A stretch of DNA of 64,000 nt from Ampullaceana balthica. Its lineage: Eukaryota > Mollusca > Gastropoda > Lymnaeidae. The notes beneath the pieces were generated by a model, which saw nothing but the letters and a program-made list of their open reading frames with translations, was not told the DNA's origin and searched no databases. The position numbers were made by a program, and so were the translations under genes. How positions within the stretch are numbered: the first letter of the stretch is position 1; every line of letters starts with the position of its first letter. The stretch is taken from contig CALYLW010000124.1 in the NCBI GenBank assembly GCA_944989445.1, positions 2,501 to 66,500 of the forward strand. The letters run 5' to 3'. Shown piece after piece: positions 12,532 to 24,975 of this stretch.

Positions 12532-13300
12532 TAGGGCTGCGGAAATTAACGATTAATTTCTCGATTAATCGTAAAAATTTTAACGATTAAATTATTTTTT
12601 CACGATTAATCGGCCCATCACTTAAAAATTATTGGAAGTCAAAAAGTAACAAAAACTAATAAAAAGTATCTGCCGATAAATAATAAATTTCCTGATGATT
12701 ACACGAACATTTTGGTTTCAAACTATTGACTGACGGGAATGTTCAAAATGTTGATGAAGTTTGCCTACCATGGTTCAAACACTTCGTCTACTTATCAAAC
12801 CAAATGAAAAGCGTATTATGCTAATGGCAGTAATGGAGTCTGACACAGAGACAGAAAATGACGACAGCTCTTCTGATGAATTACAACATTACGAAATGGA
12901 GATGACTGTTACTGAATCCTTTAACCCTCTACAATGGTGGAAACTTAATGAACACCGATATCCGATAATGACATTCCTTACCAAGACCGTTTTTTGCATA
13001 CCAGTTACCTCAGTTCCACGTGAATGATTGTTCAGCTCGGCTGGTTATGTTGTCAATTAGACCCGCTCATCACTTGAACAAAATAATGTCAACTCACGTG
13101 TCGTTTTACGAAGATCTTTAAAAGATGAGATATAAAGGAGACATCCCAGCTTTATTTAGATTTTCAACAAGAAATTTTAATAAGTGTTACTTATGACATC
13201 ATAAATTTTAATGTTTAGCTTTAATCGAAATTAAACGATTAATTTATCGTTAATTTTTAAAAGTTAACGATTAAATTTCAATTAATCGTTAACAGCCCTA
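12532..13300. mobile_element. non-autonomous hAT element with 8-bp target-site duplication
   Basis: The ends are TAGGGCTGCGG on the left and the inverted CAGCCCTA on the right. Both ends continue into ATTAATCG/CGATTAAT-rich subterminal sequence typical of hAT elements. The flanks are a perfect 8-bp direct repeat, AATTTTAC, at 12524-12531 and 13301-13308. The 769-bp element contains a hAT dimerisation-domain relic but no complete transposase, so it would depend on a transposase supplied in trans. Confidence 0.93.
12761..13027 (+). pseudogene. hAT transposase C-terminal fragment
   Basis: An 88-codon frame. Its second half reads NPLQWWKLNEHRYPIMTFL, followed by an alanine-poor CIPVTSVPRE segment. 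This matches the hAT C-terminal dimerisation domain, which begins with a W-W/N-x-YP motif and reaches a CIP-TSVPSE motif. The usual following ERxFS block is missing, so the gene is truncated. An acidic stretch (about residues 27-40) precedes the domain. It lies wholly inside the hAT element at 12532-13300 and in the same direction as its left end. The frame is open but too short to be catalytic, as the DDE-type residues lie upstream and are absent. Confidence 0.85.
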
Positions 13301-13308
13301 AATTTTAC

Positions 13309-13702
13309 TGCTATTCAGTGCTATTAAAAAACGTAATAAAAAAACATGAAAATCACTAATTCTCCTATTTCCCGTGTAGGTAGAAGCATGAAACTTTCGG
13401 TAGTTGTTAAGTAAGATTCCGTGATGGTAACAGGTAAAAAATTATTTATATGGTAACGTAGCAAATGAATCACACTACATGGTAAATTTTATCTACAAAT
13501 ATGTTAGATGAAATATATTTGAAAGAACGTGTGATTTTGTGAAATCAGTTGCTTGTAAACATTTTTAAACCTCCTGAAATCCAAACTCGTGAAAGTGGTC
13601 GACGCCTGCTTGAGTAGCCGACGGTTTCTGTGTTATGAACATCTGTTTGAAAAGCAGAAAATAACCTCGTAACCTCCATATGTGTTAACAGTAGATAACT
13701 GG
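13309..13702. other. spacer between two hAT insertions
   Basis: No gene or repeat seen in this short AT-rich spacer. Confidence 0.5.
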
Positions 13703-13710
13703 AGTGTACA

Positions 13711-14352
13711 TAGGGTTGCCAGACGTCCGGCAAAAGGAGGACATGCCCTCCGTTTTAACTCAGTCTCCTCAGATCTAGGTTGAAAAATATTCAAGTCATT
13801 TTTTTTTAGAAGAAACATCAGTATTGGAGGTTATGAGCCGTCTTCACACAACCTTGGAAGTTTTGAAAAATAGATTGGAGGAAACAATTATTATTATTTC
13901 CATAAAAGTCAAGGAGATCATAAGAACACTGAAGAAAAGTGGTCAAGAAGAAGAGTACAATAATTTTATGGCAGATGTTAAGTTGGTGTATGAAGCATGC
14001 AGTAGTTACTTAGAAAAATGGTTGAAACCTTTTGATGAATTTCTATGCTTTAATTAAATGCACTTAGATAAAAATAAAAAACTGTAAATTTGATGATCTT
14101 TTGGCATGCATATTGCATCTGAGAGAGAATTGTATTATTGTAGATGATGTGCCATTGTTTTCCCAATACTGCAATCTTAAATTTATTTTTACAAGACAAA
14201 AATGAACAGTGGCAGCTATTACAATAAAATTGAAGTGACTGTGAGTTTAATCCGGGACGACTCAAATGAAATATTCAAAATGTCCTCCTTTGACGTCCTC
14301 CTTTTGGTTTTATTATGTCCTCCTTGTGGTGTCCATGTATCTGGCAACACTA
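13711..14352. mobile_element. second non-autonomous hAT element with 8-bp target-site duplication
   Basis: The ends are TAGGGTTGCCAG and inverted CTGGCAACACTA, a common hAT terminal motif. The subterminal sequence repeats GGAGGACAT and its complement on the two sides. An exact 8-bp direct repeat, AGTGTACA, lies at 13703-13710 and 14353-14360. Total length is 642 bp. Only a transposase fragment survives inside. Confidence 0.93.
13824..14057 (+). pseudogene. hAT transposase fragment
   Basis: A 77-codon frame beginning around MSRLHTTLEVLKNRLEET, with EEEYNNFMADVK and YLEKWLKPFDEF further on. It resembles the internal region of hAT transposases in which a helical segment leads to a Y-L-x-K-W-x-x-P-F motif. 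It ends at a stop after 234 bp, with no DDE core and no dimerisation domain. It sits inside the 642-bp hAT element and has no host-gene context. Family placement rests on motif resemblance only. Confidence 0.7.
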
Positions 14353-14360
14353 AGTGTACA

Positions 14361-15395
14361 TCTGTTGACATCTGTTTGAATAGTCGATGGAAGCTATGTA
14401 GATGGTGTCCAAATGAAAATTTTCATCAAAGAACGTTCAGTGACTCGCTGCTAGAGTTGTTTTTTCAGAGAAAAACAAAAAAAACAAAAAAAAACTCTCG
14501 TTCCAAGATCTTTAATCACGTTTCACCAACAAATTGAACTCATCGATTGTCGATCGCTTCTATCACCCCTGGTGGCTGATTGACTGCAGCTCAGCCATGA
14601 TAGTAAACAGAGCGTCCAACTGATGTAATGCGGTCTTTATAACGTCGTTAGTGTTGGCTGGTTGTAGTGAGTCAGTGTCGTACTTTGAATAAAACGACAA
14701 CTTCGGGTTGGCCAGCATCTGCATGACGTTATGTTGACCCAGACGTCATTCAATAAAATCAGTGTGTATAATCCTTACCACGCTTGTGTCAACTCACAGA
14801 CTTGCTCGTTTCTTTTATTTTTTTAAAGTTTAATTAAAAAATTGTAAACATTTTTCGAGCTACCACGACGTGTCGTCTATCGTTGTAAAGCGCTAGATAT
14901 CAGCTTTCAGTATGTAATAATATTTTTAAAATCTTTGAACTTGTTATTATTTCCACAACCATTACATTTTGAATAGCAGTTATTAAACAGTAAATAATAA
15001 AACAAAAAATATCAATTGTTGAATAGGTTTTGCTTACAGCATTCTTTTCTGTCCTTTATAGATTTTGGAACTGGTAAAACGTGTTTTATAACAAATACTA
15101 AATGCGTTGGCTAACATAAAAAAATAATTATCGTACAATAAATGTTTTCCATATCTCTATAAGCTTCAAACGTTGTTTAATGACCATCAGTGGTTTAAAA
15201 TGTGGGGACGGTTGCAAGGGGTGACATAAATACCCTCTTCTCACCTTTACCTCTTTCTTGAAACATTGAATCCTAGGTCCCCTGTCACCACTGTACCGTA
15301 CTATTTAATGATCATCTAAACTCTAAACAAATTAAATAGCATCGGTAAAAAAAAAGCTACACGCTATAAATACATTTAGTTAAGTTGTATAGTTC
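14361..15395. other. intergenic sequence
   Basis: No supported gene. An A-rich run lies at 14470-14492. Confidence 0.5.
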
Positions 15396-15397
15396 CA

Positions 15398-15580
15398 TCC
15401 AGTCAAATGCTATAGTAAATTTAGTCAAATGCTATAAGATACATTCAGTCAAATACTATACATACATTTAGTCAAATGCTATAGTAAATTTAGTCAAATG
15501 CTATAAGATACATTCAGTCAAATGTTATCCATACATTTAGTCAAATGCTATAGGTACATTTTGTTAAGTTTTTTCATTCA
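15398..15580. repeat. short-unit minisatellite (~20 bp) with an ~80-bp super-repeat
   Basis: Repeated words are TTTAGTCAAATGCTATAG and ATACATTCAGTCAAAT. The small units recur in the same order, giving a longer period near 80 bp. Confidence 0.85.
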
Positions 15581-16954
15581 AATGTTATAAACGCACGTTA
15601 AATTTTAATATGTAAATGCAGTTAAAAACAAAATCTTTAATTTTGTAAATCCCAACTATCATCTAGACAAACTGTTCATCTTTGCGCACGCAGGACCTGA
15701 TAACGAGGTCAATCTGTTGACCAGTGCTTTTTTTTTGTTGTAGAATTCCAATCACGGTGATCTACATGGCAATGTCCAGCGCGGGGAAAGAAGTCAACAG
15801 ATGTGCTAATGCACTTTGCTACAATGCCGACAGTTTGAGTCCTTGCTTTTGCGTAGTCTGTTAACTAGAGTTGAATGGGACATCGTCATTAGACTCTCAC
15901 AGCTCTGGTGTTGGCGGCTCAATGTTCATCACTGTATTAATATTTCTACATGTGACATAATCTTAGGGGGTCGAGTTGATTCAAACACTTATGACCCGGC
16001 TTATGATTTTACTGGCAAGGTTCATCAAACGAGCATGGCTACAGTTGTCGGTCAGAACCGACATGCCACAATCCCTCCTGAGCACTCGGTCAACAGGTCG
16101 TCAACAGTCTCCTCGGCGTAGCCTCGTAATCTGCAGAGGATGTCTTTCTTGTGTCAAGCCTATGCGAGTAACTCCATCTAGGACAGTGCTCAGTCCTCAT
16201 CTGGGTGATGACTGGAATGTTTAAAGATAGTTTCCAACAGGGGGAGTTTTTTCGCGGCCACGACATGAACACGTAAACACCTCTGACCGTGTCTCCATAA
16301 CACGCTTTCATTTACTAACACTATTATATTAGTAATTACATTCAGTTTACGAGACCGACGCATTAATTAAAGTAAGCAGCTCCAATTTACAAGACTTCAC
16401 TTCAAGTAAACAATTCAATGGATCAAGACCAATGATGATACAAAGTTTGTACAATCACGTGGTTTGCACAATTTCAAATGGGTGACATTCATGTGAGAAT
16501 CATCCACAGCCTTTTATTCCGAAATGAGTTGAGATAACTATTCCTGTGTATTTTAATTGGGATTGAACATTTCAAAGAAATCCTATGGCATAATAATGCT
16601 TTCATTGAAACGTTACCTTGTCGTAATATTTGTTCAACACTGAACTGGTGGCTTATTTTCTTGAAACAGATTCTCATCAGACCACCCCTGTGTTTCGCCA
16701 TAGGCATCAAAATAACAAGCTTCTTATCTCGCTAGTTTTTCTTCATCCAGTTTACTTTCAATTATAAACAACTGCGTGCTCTACGCAATCTCCCTCGAGG
16801 TATTACTACTTTTAAAAATTTGCAAAATTTTTACTTCCGTGAAATATAGCTTTAAGTTCCAAAACAAAGTACAAATGTTCACGTTATTGAAATGCGCTCT
16901 TGTCTGAAAGAAGTAGTTCTCTAAATGGTTTTATTTAAACACTTTGACGCTCAT
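15581..16954. other. intergenic sequence
   Basis: Overlapping frames at 15816-16311 were inspected. They show no domain and compete on both strands, so no gene is called. Confidence 0.5.
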
Positions 16955-17990
16955 AAGGTTTCCAACGAGTCTTATAGAATCGATTGTTTAACATACAGTA
17001 CAATTTGGCTAACATTGGCTAATATAGCTTTAGGCTACCAACGAGTCTTGTAAACAGATTGTTTAATATACAGTACAATTTGGCTAACATTGGCTAATAT
17101 AGCTTTAGGTTACCAACGAGTCTTGTAAACAGATTGTTTAATATACAGAACAATTTGGCTAACATTGGCTAATATAGCTTTAGGCTACCAACGAGTCTTG
17201 TAAACAGATTGTTTAATATACAGTACAATTTGGCTAACATTGGCTAATATAGCTTTAGGCTACCAACGAGTTTTGTAAACAGAGTGTTTAATATACAGTA
17301 CAATTTGGCTAACATTGGCTAATATAGCTTTAGGCTACCAACGAGTCTTGTAAACAGATTGTTTAATATACAGTACAATTTGGCTAACATTGGCTAATAT
17401 AGCTTTAGGCTACCAACGAGTCTTGTAAACAGATTGTTTAATATACAGTACAATTTGGCTAACATTGGCTAATATAGTTTTAGGCTACCAACGAATCTTG
17501 TAAACAGATTGTTTAATATACAGTACAATTTTGCTAACATTGGCTAATATAGCTTTAGGCTACCAACGAGTCTTGTAAACAGATTATTTAATATACAGTA
17601 CAATTTGGCTAACATTGGCTAATATAGCTATAGGCTTCCCAAAGGGTATTGTAAACAGATTGTTTAATATACAGTACAATTTGGAAAACATTGGCTAATA
17701 TAGCTTTAGGCTACCAAAGAGTATTGTAAACAGATTATTTAATATACAGTACAATTTGGAAAACATTGGCTAATATAGCTTTAGGCTACCAAAGAGTCTT
17801 GTAAACAGATTGTTTAATATACAGTACAATTTGGAAAACATTGGCTAATATAGCTTTAGGCTACCAAAGAGTATTGTAAACAGATTATTTAATATACAGT
17901 ACAATTTGGAAAACATTGGCTAATATAGCTTTAGGCTACCAAAGAGTCTTGTAAACAGATTATTTAACATACAGTACAATTTGGAAAACA
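16955..17990. repeat. satellite array, 75-bp unit, about 14 copies
   Basis: Each unit contains CCAACGAGTCTTGTAAACAG, TTTAATATACAGTACAATTT and TTGGCTAATATAGCTTTAGG. Left of about 17630 the units carry GGCTAACATTGG. Right of it they carry GGAAAACATTGG and CCAAAGAGT, so the array has two separately homogenised blocks. The right block also alternates GATTGTTT and GATTATTT. Confidence 0.97.
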
Positions 17991-19200
17991 CGGCGAGCTT
18001 GCTAAAAGGTGTGTGACTAACATACTATCAGGTTAAAAATGTAGCCTTTAAAAAAGTGTTGATTTAAGATACAATTAGGTTAATAACGAAGTCGCGTAAT
18101 GGTGTTTTTGCCTGAAATCTTCCCGATGTCACAGTATCAATGAGGACTAAAAGAAAACAATTTTATGCAATATTCTCTCTGAGAGAAGCTAATAATTTTA
18201 TTGCGACAGTTAAACATTTTTCCTCTCAGCTATAGACTGCCCGTGGTAAGTTGTGCTCAATTTCATAAATTTAAAAACAATTTGTTGAAATCATGCTGAG
18301 GTCCTGGTGACATGTGAGTCTGTAAAAGGGTGGTGGGGGGGATAACTTTGTGCGGAACACCTCTTGAGTGAGCAAGAAAATTAAGACATTTGTCAAGAAC
18401 AATGTTTTTTTAAATCTGCAAACATCGAAATGAACTCATACTTTTAGTTTCAACGAGTGAAATTTACCTCTTTTGGAAAGCAGAAAAAAAACACAAAAAC
18501 AAAGTAAAAAGAATGAAATAAATGAATGTTTAATTTTTATAAACTATAATTACTCTTTACCTAAGGCCAAAACTTTAAAATAATTTTTTTTAATTCATTT
18601 TTAATTTTTAAGTTTCCTAAAAATATGAATTAACCAGTAGGATTTATTTCATTTTTTTTTCTTTAAAATTTTCTTGTTTTCAGTAATGTTAATGTTTTTA
18701 TGTGAATGGCTAATGTTTTCGTCATACTTTTATGGAAAAGTTTTTTTTTCAATTCGTAATTTCTAGCATTCAAATTAATCTGCAGGTTATGTGGCCACAA
18801 TCTTAATTTTAAGGAAAGCCGTCGGTTCGCAAAGTATTATAAGACGGAAAAGAAAATCGCCACAGAAATTATCCACGAAATCTGATTGCAGAGTAGTAGA
18901 CCACTGGGTCCTGAACAGATGCATCAATATTCAGAAATAACATAGAAGTTCCTGAGTTAAAATTATCATTAATCCTTTCGGTCGATTTTATATATCTCAT
19001 CTGACAAAAAAGGAAATTATATTGCGAAGGTCAGAACCAGTAGATCTTCTCCTCCCCACCCACGCTCCCCCTGGGGTTGGGGGTGGGGGTACGCTGATAT
19101 TTAGTTTCAGACCCCAAGATTGCTAAATTTTTCTAAGCAGTGTCGGAAGAGAGAGGGGGGAGGTAAACGGTTTGACTTCAGGAGAGCTTACTTGGCAGCT
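17991..19200. other. intergenic sequence with a C-rich/G-rich hairpin
   Basis: No gene seen. Around 19052-19092 a C-rich run (CCCCACCCACGCTCCCCC) is followed by GGGGTTGGGGGTGGGGGT and could fold back on itself. Confidence 0.5.
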
Positions 19201-19500
19201 AAATGTTTTGTCCCACTAAGGGCAGCACTAATTCTAACCCTTGTCAAGGGCATCACTAAACCTAACCAAGGGAAGCACTAATCTAAACCCATGGCAGGAC
19301 TTAGTTTTATTCTAACCCAGATTATCCCTGACCCTAACCAGCGCAACAAATCCTAACACTAATTCATATCAGCACTAACACTAACCCTTGCCAGCACTAA
19401 TTCTTAATCTAACCTAGCGGCAGTAATAACCCTAAATTTTTCATAGATTATCACTAAACCTAACCCAGGGCAGCACTAATCCTAACCCTAACCAAGCATA
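19201..19500. repeat. degenerate CTAACCC-containing tandem repeat
   Basis: Irregular units of about 25-30 bp combine AGCACTAAT with CTAACCCT-like words. They are too degenerate and too widely spaced to be telomeric. Confidence 0.7.
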
Positions 19501-19861
19501 TCAATAATATAGACTCTCTCAGATAACCTTAACTGCGCCACTGCAGCTAAATTTCTCATACAGAATCCACTTCATCTCACTGATCTTCACCGCCCAATCG
19601 AACTCCCACTTATCTGTGATCTAGACCTTGAAGAGTCCACGTTAATGTTACACTGTACTCCAAGGCAGAATTGAAGATTTTCTTTTTTCTGGTGATCATT
19701 TACCAGGGCTTCTTCAAACAGACCAGCGCCCTCCGGCCCACAGTGCTGTGTGCTGTGGATACACATATCCCGCCAGACACGAGTCGCAGAGCAGCCTGAT
19801 TCTATCTCAATCTTTATTTGAATTATTTCCTTACTAAGGATGCACGCGAAACGTTAACTCT

Positions 19862-19937
19862 TCTCTAGCTCGTGAGCAACATCAAGAGTTATGTCTCTTC
19901 TGAAGCCAAAGGTTAAGGGTTCGACGCTCGTGGAGGG
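19862..19937 (+). other. tRNA-like (SINE-type) module
   Basis: A-box-like TAGCTCGTGAGCA at 19866-19878 and a good B box, GGGTTCGACGCTC, at 19918-19930. The spacing fits a tRNA-derived Pol III promoter. No complete cloverleaf was confirmed. Confidence 0.5.
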
Positions 19938-22900
19938 GGGAAAAAACGAAGTTTATCGAGTGGTCAATACACAGCTTGACTTTCTAACCAGTAGATCACG
20001 AGCGGAAGCAGGGTCGCCTTAATTTTATTTTTTTTATTTTACTCCATTGGCTTAGAGGTCTCTGACTCTAGTGTCGCATGTTTAGGTTATTGAATTCATG
20101 GGATCACCCTCCATCATCTTTGAAGACGATTTTTTTAGCGTTGCACAAGAAATGATTAAAACCATGGAGTAAATTAAACAGGGTCAAATCCCACTCTAAC
20201 GTGAAACTTTTAGACTCTTTAATTGTGTTGTAATAACAAATGTTTAAATTTTTTTGTAAACTGAATCATGTGTAATTATTCTCATAACAATTATTTTTAA
20301 AATACATATAATTGTGATACAGTTATTTTACTTTTATATAGAAAAATAGATTATACATAATTAAAACGTTTCTTAGTACCAAGCATTTTGAAGAAACTTT
20401 AAAAAATGTAAAAGATTTCAATCATCAAATGAATATCAAAGGTGTCCGAGATAAAGTAAGGTTGACCACAGGATAAATCTACATCTTTTTTGTAAACCTC
20501 CCATCTCACGACCATGGCAATTTGGGAGAGGGGGGGGGATACGTCAGATTCTATTTTTTTCATTTCTGGGTGTAAGTTCTATGAGACGCGATATGTGGCG
20601 CATGCAGTCTCTGATTGCACTTTCCCCGAATCCACAAATGGGCCGGAGAGATTGTATCTTTCCCTTAACAAAAATGCACTCTGGTGAAAGGTCTTGATCA
20701 CAGCCATCTCTGACACTCCAGTCCCTATAGCTACAAGAGAATTTTTGAGAGATGATTTTAACGTGCATTTTTAAAAAAATATGAATTCAATTTCATTGAG
20801 GAAAAATATTTGTTCCAGCTTCAGGGTGTTTGAAAAGAAAATTTGTCAACTTTAAAATTAAACATCGGTCTATTGGTAAGGAATAGACTGTGTGTCGTTT
20901 TAAGACATGTTGTTTTGTATAATTTAGTATTTTCTAATAGCTTCAGGAAAATTATTCGATAGTTAAACAAAAAACAACAACACACAACTAGTTTTTAGAG
21001 TTGTGTGTGTGTGTGTGCGTGTTGTTTCTTTCCTTCAGAATGCAGTTTGTGTTTAAAGTAAAGCACAAACTTTTGAAGCAATTTAAGTCCTCTCTAAAAT
21101 TGCTAACTGGTTAGAAGAGATTTAATTCTTCATAAATTATGACCAAAATTACTTTTAAATTCTTAATTAATGGTGGGGTGTGTGCTGATGAGCTAATAGG
21201 CATAATAATAGTTTCCAATGCCAACCAGTTTCCAACCACTCTTGAATGGTTGGGTGTTTTCAAATGGTTCGTGTCTTTCAATAATATTGTGTTTACCATC
21301 AGTCACATCTTTAAGAAATTTTATGTTTTACAGCTGAGAACAATTTTTTTCCTCGTAATTAAAATATCTTTACATATTTACAAATACATTTTTGGGGACT
21401 TAAAAAGAAAATAATTTTCATAAATTTGTTTAAAAAGTCAGCCGTTCAAAGTCTCTAAGCTCAGTTTGGATTATTAAATCTAACTTGAGAAAATGAATAT
21501 CGCCCAATGAGGGTGACGTTTTAATTTACTAGGGATGTTTTGGAATTGTGAAAAGTCTTTCGTTTTCTTGTCACGTAAAAAAGACAAAATTATGTTGTTG
21601 TTTTTTAATCAGTAGTTGATTTTTTAAAAATAACAACATAATTTTGTCAAACATAATTACGCCAGACAAGAAATTAGTCTCTTTACGCTAGACAAAAGAT
21701 TTAAGTTGAGTCCTATATACTTAGTATACTAAATACCACTTAACATTTATGTAACGGGCAACCGCCGCGAGTTTTTTTCAACTGGGTGTGGAAAATTGAA
21801 ATCTAAAAAAACAAATTGGAGATAATTATTTCATTAACATACAAAGAACTGTATAACTCAAATTAATGTGTATTTCCTTTTTAATGGTGTCACAATTTAG
21901 GCATTCCAAGTTACTTTTGCGTTTTTATTGATAATATCGTAGCTTCATTGAATAGCTGAGAGGAGCTTTTTAGCGCCAGACCTCACTTGTATAATGTTCT
22001 CCTCCGTAGCAATCTACATTTGTTCTTGTTTCTAAGCCCTCGGTAGCAAATGAGAAAAACACGTATCTTCCTTCTGACTTTACATATGTCTGTTCTCATT
22101 TTCTGTTAATGATGTGTGGCTCTTTTAAATGGTAAGAATATCGAACTTGGTTTACATTTTTATTTACTCGGAGTTAATTAGATGCATCGATCTGGTAATA
22201 TGACAAGGAAGTCATGAATACAAATAAGAAGTTCAGTATTTTGTATTAAAGTACAGGAAAGGTATCGTTCTGACTTCAATATGGGTTAATATTGACACAA
22301 TTCATTTTGAATTAAATGCAAGCTTGCGATTTCTATTTTTCCTTTTATGAGTTTAATATAAACCAAGAAGAAAAATAAAAAAAAGTAAGTTATATTACAT
22401 GAAACCTCATACTATTCAAAGTAGCAAGGAAAGACAGCCAATCGGGTACAGCTGTTAAATGATCGCACGTGACCAGGAATATTCCATGTGACGGATATTG
22501 CCACTGGGGATGTAAGTTATAGTTTAATGTCAAAACCGTGTTGCCTTAACTCCGGGGAATAAATCACGGCCACATGTCCTATGAGTCCATTTATAAGCAT
22601 TGACGTCCATAAATTACAACAAATAATATCTAGGTTGTCAAAGTATTGTCAACAGACTTAAACAAAAAAATTTACTCATGTTGGCTTTTAAACGAAATAT
22701 TATCACTTTTATTTAACTTAGGATATTTTCACAGAACCTGAAATTCGATCACTTCCCAGATGTCCTCTTTTGTTGAAACTTACCTGCCCCAAATGACAAT
22801 ACAACCTTCCACTAATGATCTACTCTTACACTTAAGTGACCTTTATCTAGTAGAATAAATTTATAGTACTCAGGGGTGTCCATTTGAGATGAAAAAACAA

Positions 22901-24454
22901 TTACACTTAAGAGCCTTCACTAACAGTAAAAACATTTCATGATTTTTCAGTGGCCTTTATCGAAATATAAGGAAATGAATTGGATAGTGATATTGCTTTT
23001 CACTAATAAAGCGCTTCGTTAGCAAACAATGTTTCTTTTAAAGAGAAGTCATTACTTGGCCTTAATGTGTTTAGGTTTCATAGACGCCCTGGGTTTTTTT
23101 TTATTATGCTTCAACTGATACCCTATAGCATCCTCTTAAAAATATTGTTAAAAATAATTCTTTAATTTTAGAGGATCGTATATTTAGAAATATTAGGGTA
23201 TAAACTTAAAATTATTTTAAGATATACACTTTAGTGCATTTTGAAGAGAGCGTTTCTCTAAAAGGTATTTTTAAATATTTGAAGTCAAGTTGTCTTTTTA
23301 AGATGTGAACTAATCACAAAACGCGTTAACTAAATCGATTTTTTAAAATCAAACTCTAAGTCATGAATCTGTTTCCAAATTGTTTGCGTTTGTTTCGTTT
23401 CTTAAAACTCATTTTTCTAAAAAGTCAATCAGCTTTAAGCTTGATATAAAATTAATGATGACAAGTTATTTTGTTATACCCCGCTAACTCGCAAACCAAC
23501 TCAAATACGAGAATAGAGTGAGGCAAGAGAAGAACATGCTCGTGGAATCATCATCGTGTGGGCTAATTCATTTAGTTTATGTGTTTACACAGCCAATCTT
23601 TGTAGGTTTTTACATTTCATTTTGGAGATTTTCATTAAACTCTTTCAAATAAAATATGTTAACGTTTTTCTTTCTTAAGTAAATGCGCTAACAAAACTTG
23701 AACGCCACACAAGCAAAACACTTTGTAGAGACATTTAGTCGTGATGCCCTAGAAACTGTCCTTCCTTTATGACTATGAGTTCCTTGACCGTGTCACGTCT
23801 TCGAATACTAGTTTTGTGTCCGGATATGAATGGTCCCTTCATTCGTACATGAAATAAATGGCGCAATCAACGTCGTGCTTTTCATAGGCCTGTCGGTTTA
23901 CATCTTCCACTTTAAACGTCTCCTTCATGTGCCGGGTCAGAGGTCGGGTCCATTGATGGGTTCATTGGCCTTTCCCCTGGAAGCTTCTGATGGAAGCGGC
24001 ACCAGAGAGCTCGGGCCGCGCTACTTTACTGAATTACTTTCTATGGCAACATGTACTTTTGCTGACTACTGGTCAGCATGGATGGTCAGGAACTCCAGCA
24101 GCTTGACGTGTGATGGAATTACAATGTCAATAAACCGATAGCCCCACTGGCATGTTTACGGGACGGGGCAAGTGAGTTGAGCTAATGGGGCGCTCTGCGC
24201 GATTGGGGTCACAAGAGACATCGTTTACGATAAAAGAAACCGTCCCATTCAATGGAGATTCCTTCAAGTAAAAGTACCAAAGTCTCTGTTACCTCAGCGA
24301 TTCTCAAATTGAAAATGATATAAAACACAAGTTTATAATTCTTACTCGCAGAGATTCCTTCACTATGATTGGTATTCACTAACAGTAGCTTTAATTCGGA
24401 AGAATCCTCCTTTTTTTTTAAATGCGTCATATAAATTTTAATTAACGTTAAACC
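19938..24454. other. intergenic sequence without recognised gene
   Basis: A long AT-rich stretch. A (GT)n run lies at 21000-21022, and a hairpin is listed at 21561-21672. The 103-codon frame at 23830-24141 has no recognised domain. Nothing else could be supported. Confidence 0.5.
21561..21672. repeat. imperfect hairpin, ~110 bp
   Basis: GACAAAATTATGTTGTT (21583-21599) is matched exactly by its inverted copy at 21632-21648. A weaker outer pair, TTCTTGTC/GACAAGAA, extends the stem. It may be a small foldback repeat or a hairpin transcript. Confidence 0.7.
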
Positions 24455-24975
24455 TGCTTTAGTACCGTGTAACTCAAGGACTTTACTACCACCTGCTATA
24501 GTACCGTGTAACTCAAGGACTTGACTACCACCTACTATAGTACCGTGTAACTCAAGGACTTTACTACCACCTGCTATAGTACCGTGTAACTCAAGGACTT
24601 TACTACCACCTGCTATAGTACCGTGTAACTCAAAGACTTTACTACCACCTGCTATAGTACCGTGTAACTCAAGGACTTTACTACCACCTGCTATTGTACC
24701 GTGAAACTCAAGGAAGTTACTACCACCTGCTATAGTACCGTGTAACTCAAGGACTTTACTACCACCTGCTATAGTACCGTGTAACTCAAGGAAGTTACTA
24801 CCACCTGCTATAGTACCGTGTAACTCAAGGACTTTACTACCACCTGCTATAGTACCGTGTAACTCAAGGAAGTTACTACCACCTGCTATAGTACAGTGTA
24901 ACTATAGGAAGTTACTACCACCTGCTATAGTACAAAGTAGCTCGAAATACTTCCACATTTCTTAGTACCGTGTAA
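24455..24975. repeat. satellite array, 39-bp unit, about 13 copies
   Basis: Units contain TATAGTACCGTGTAACTCAA and GGACTTTACTACCACCTGC. GGAAGTTAC variants are interspersed towards the right, and the last units decay. Confidence 0.96.

Noticed and set aside
19201..19500. Telomere or interstitial telomeric array
   Set aside because: CTAACCC words are irregular and separated by unrelated sequence; there is no contiguous hexamer run.
23830..24141. 103-codon ORF with a hydrophobic N-terminal stretch
   Set aside because: The hydrophobic segment could suggest a membrane protein, but nothing else supports coding.
24455..24975. Regular array as a possible CRISPR
   Set aside because: Units are contiguous, with no unique spacers, and the sequence is eukaryotic with no cas-like gene. 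The same applies to the other arrays.
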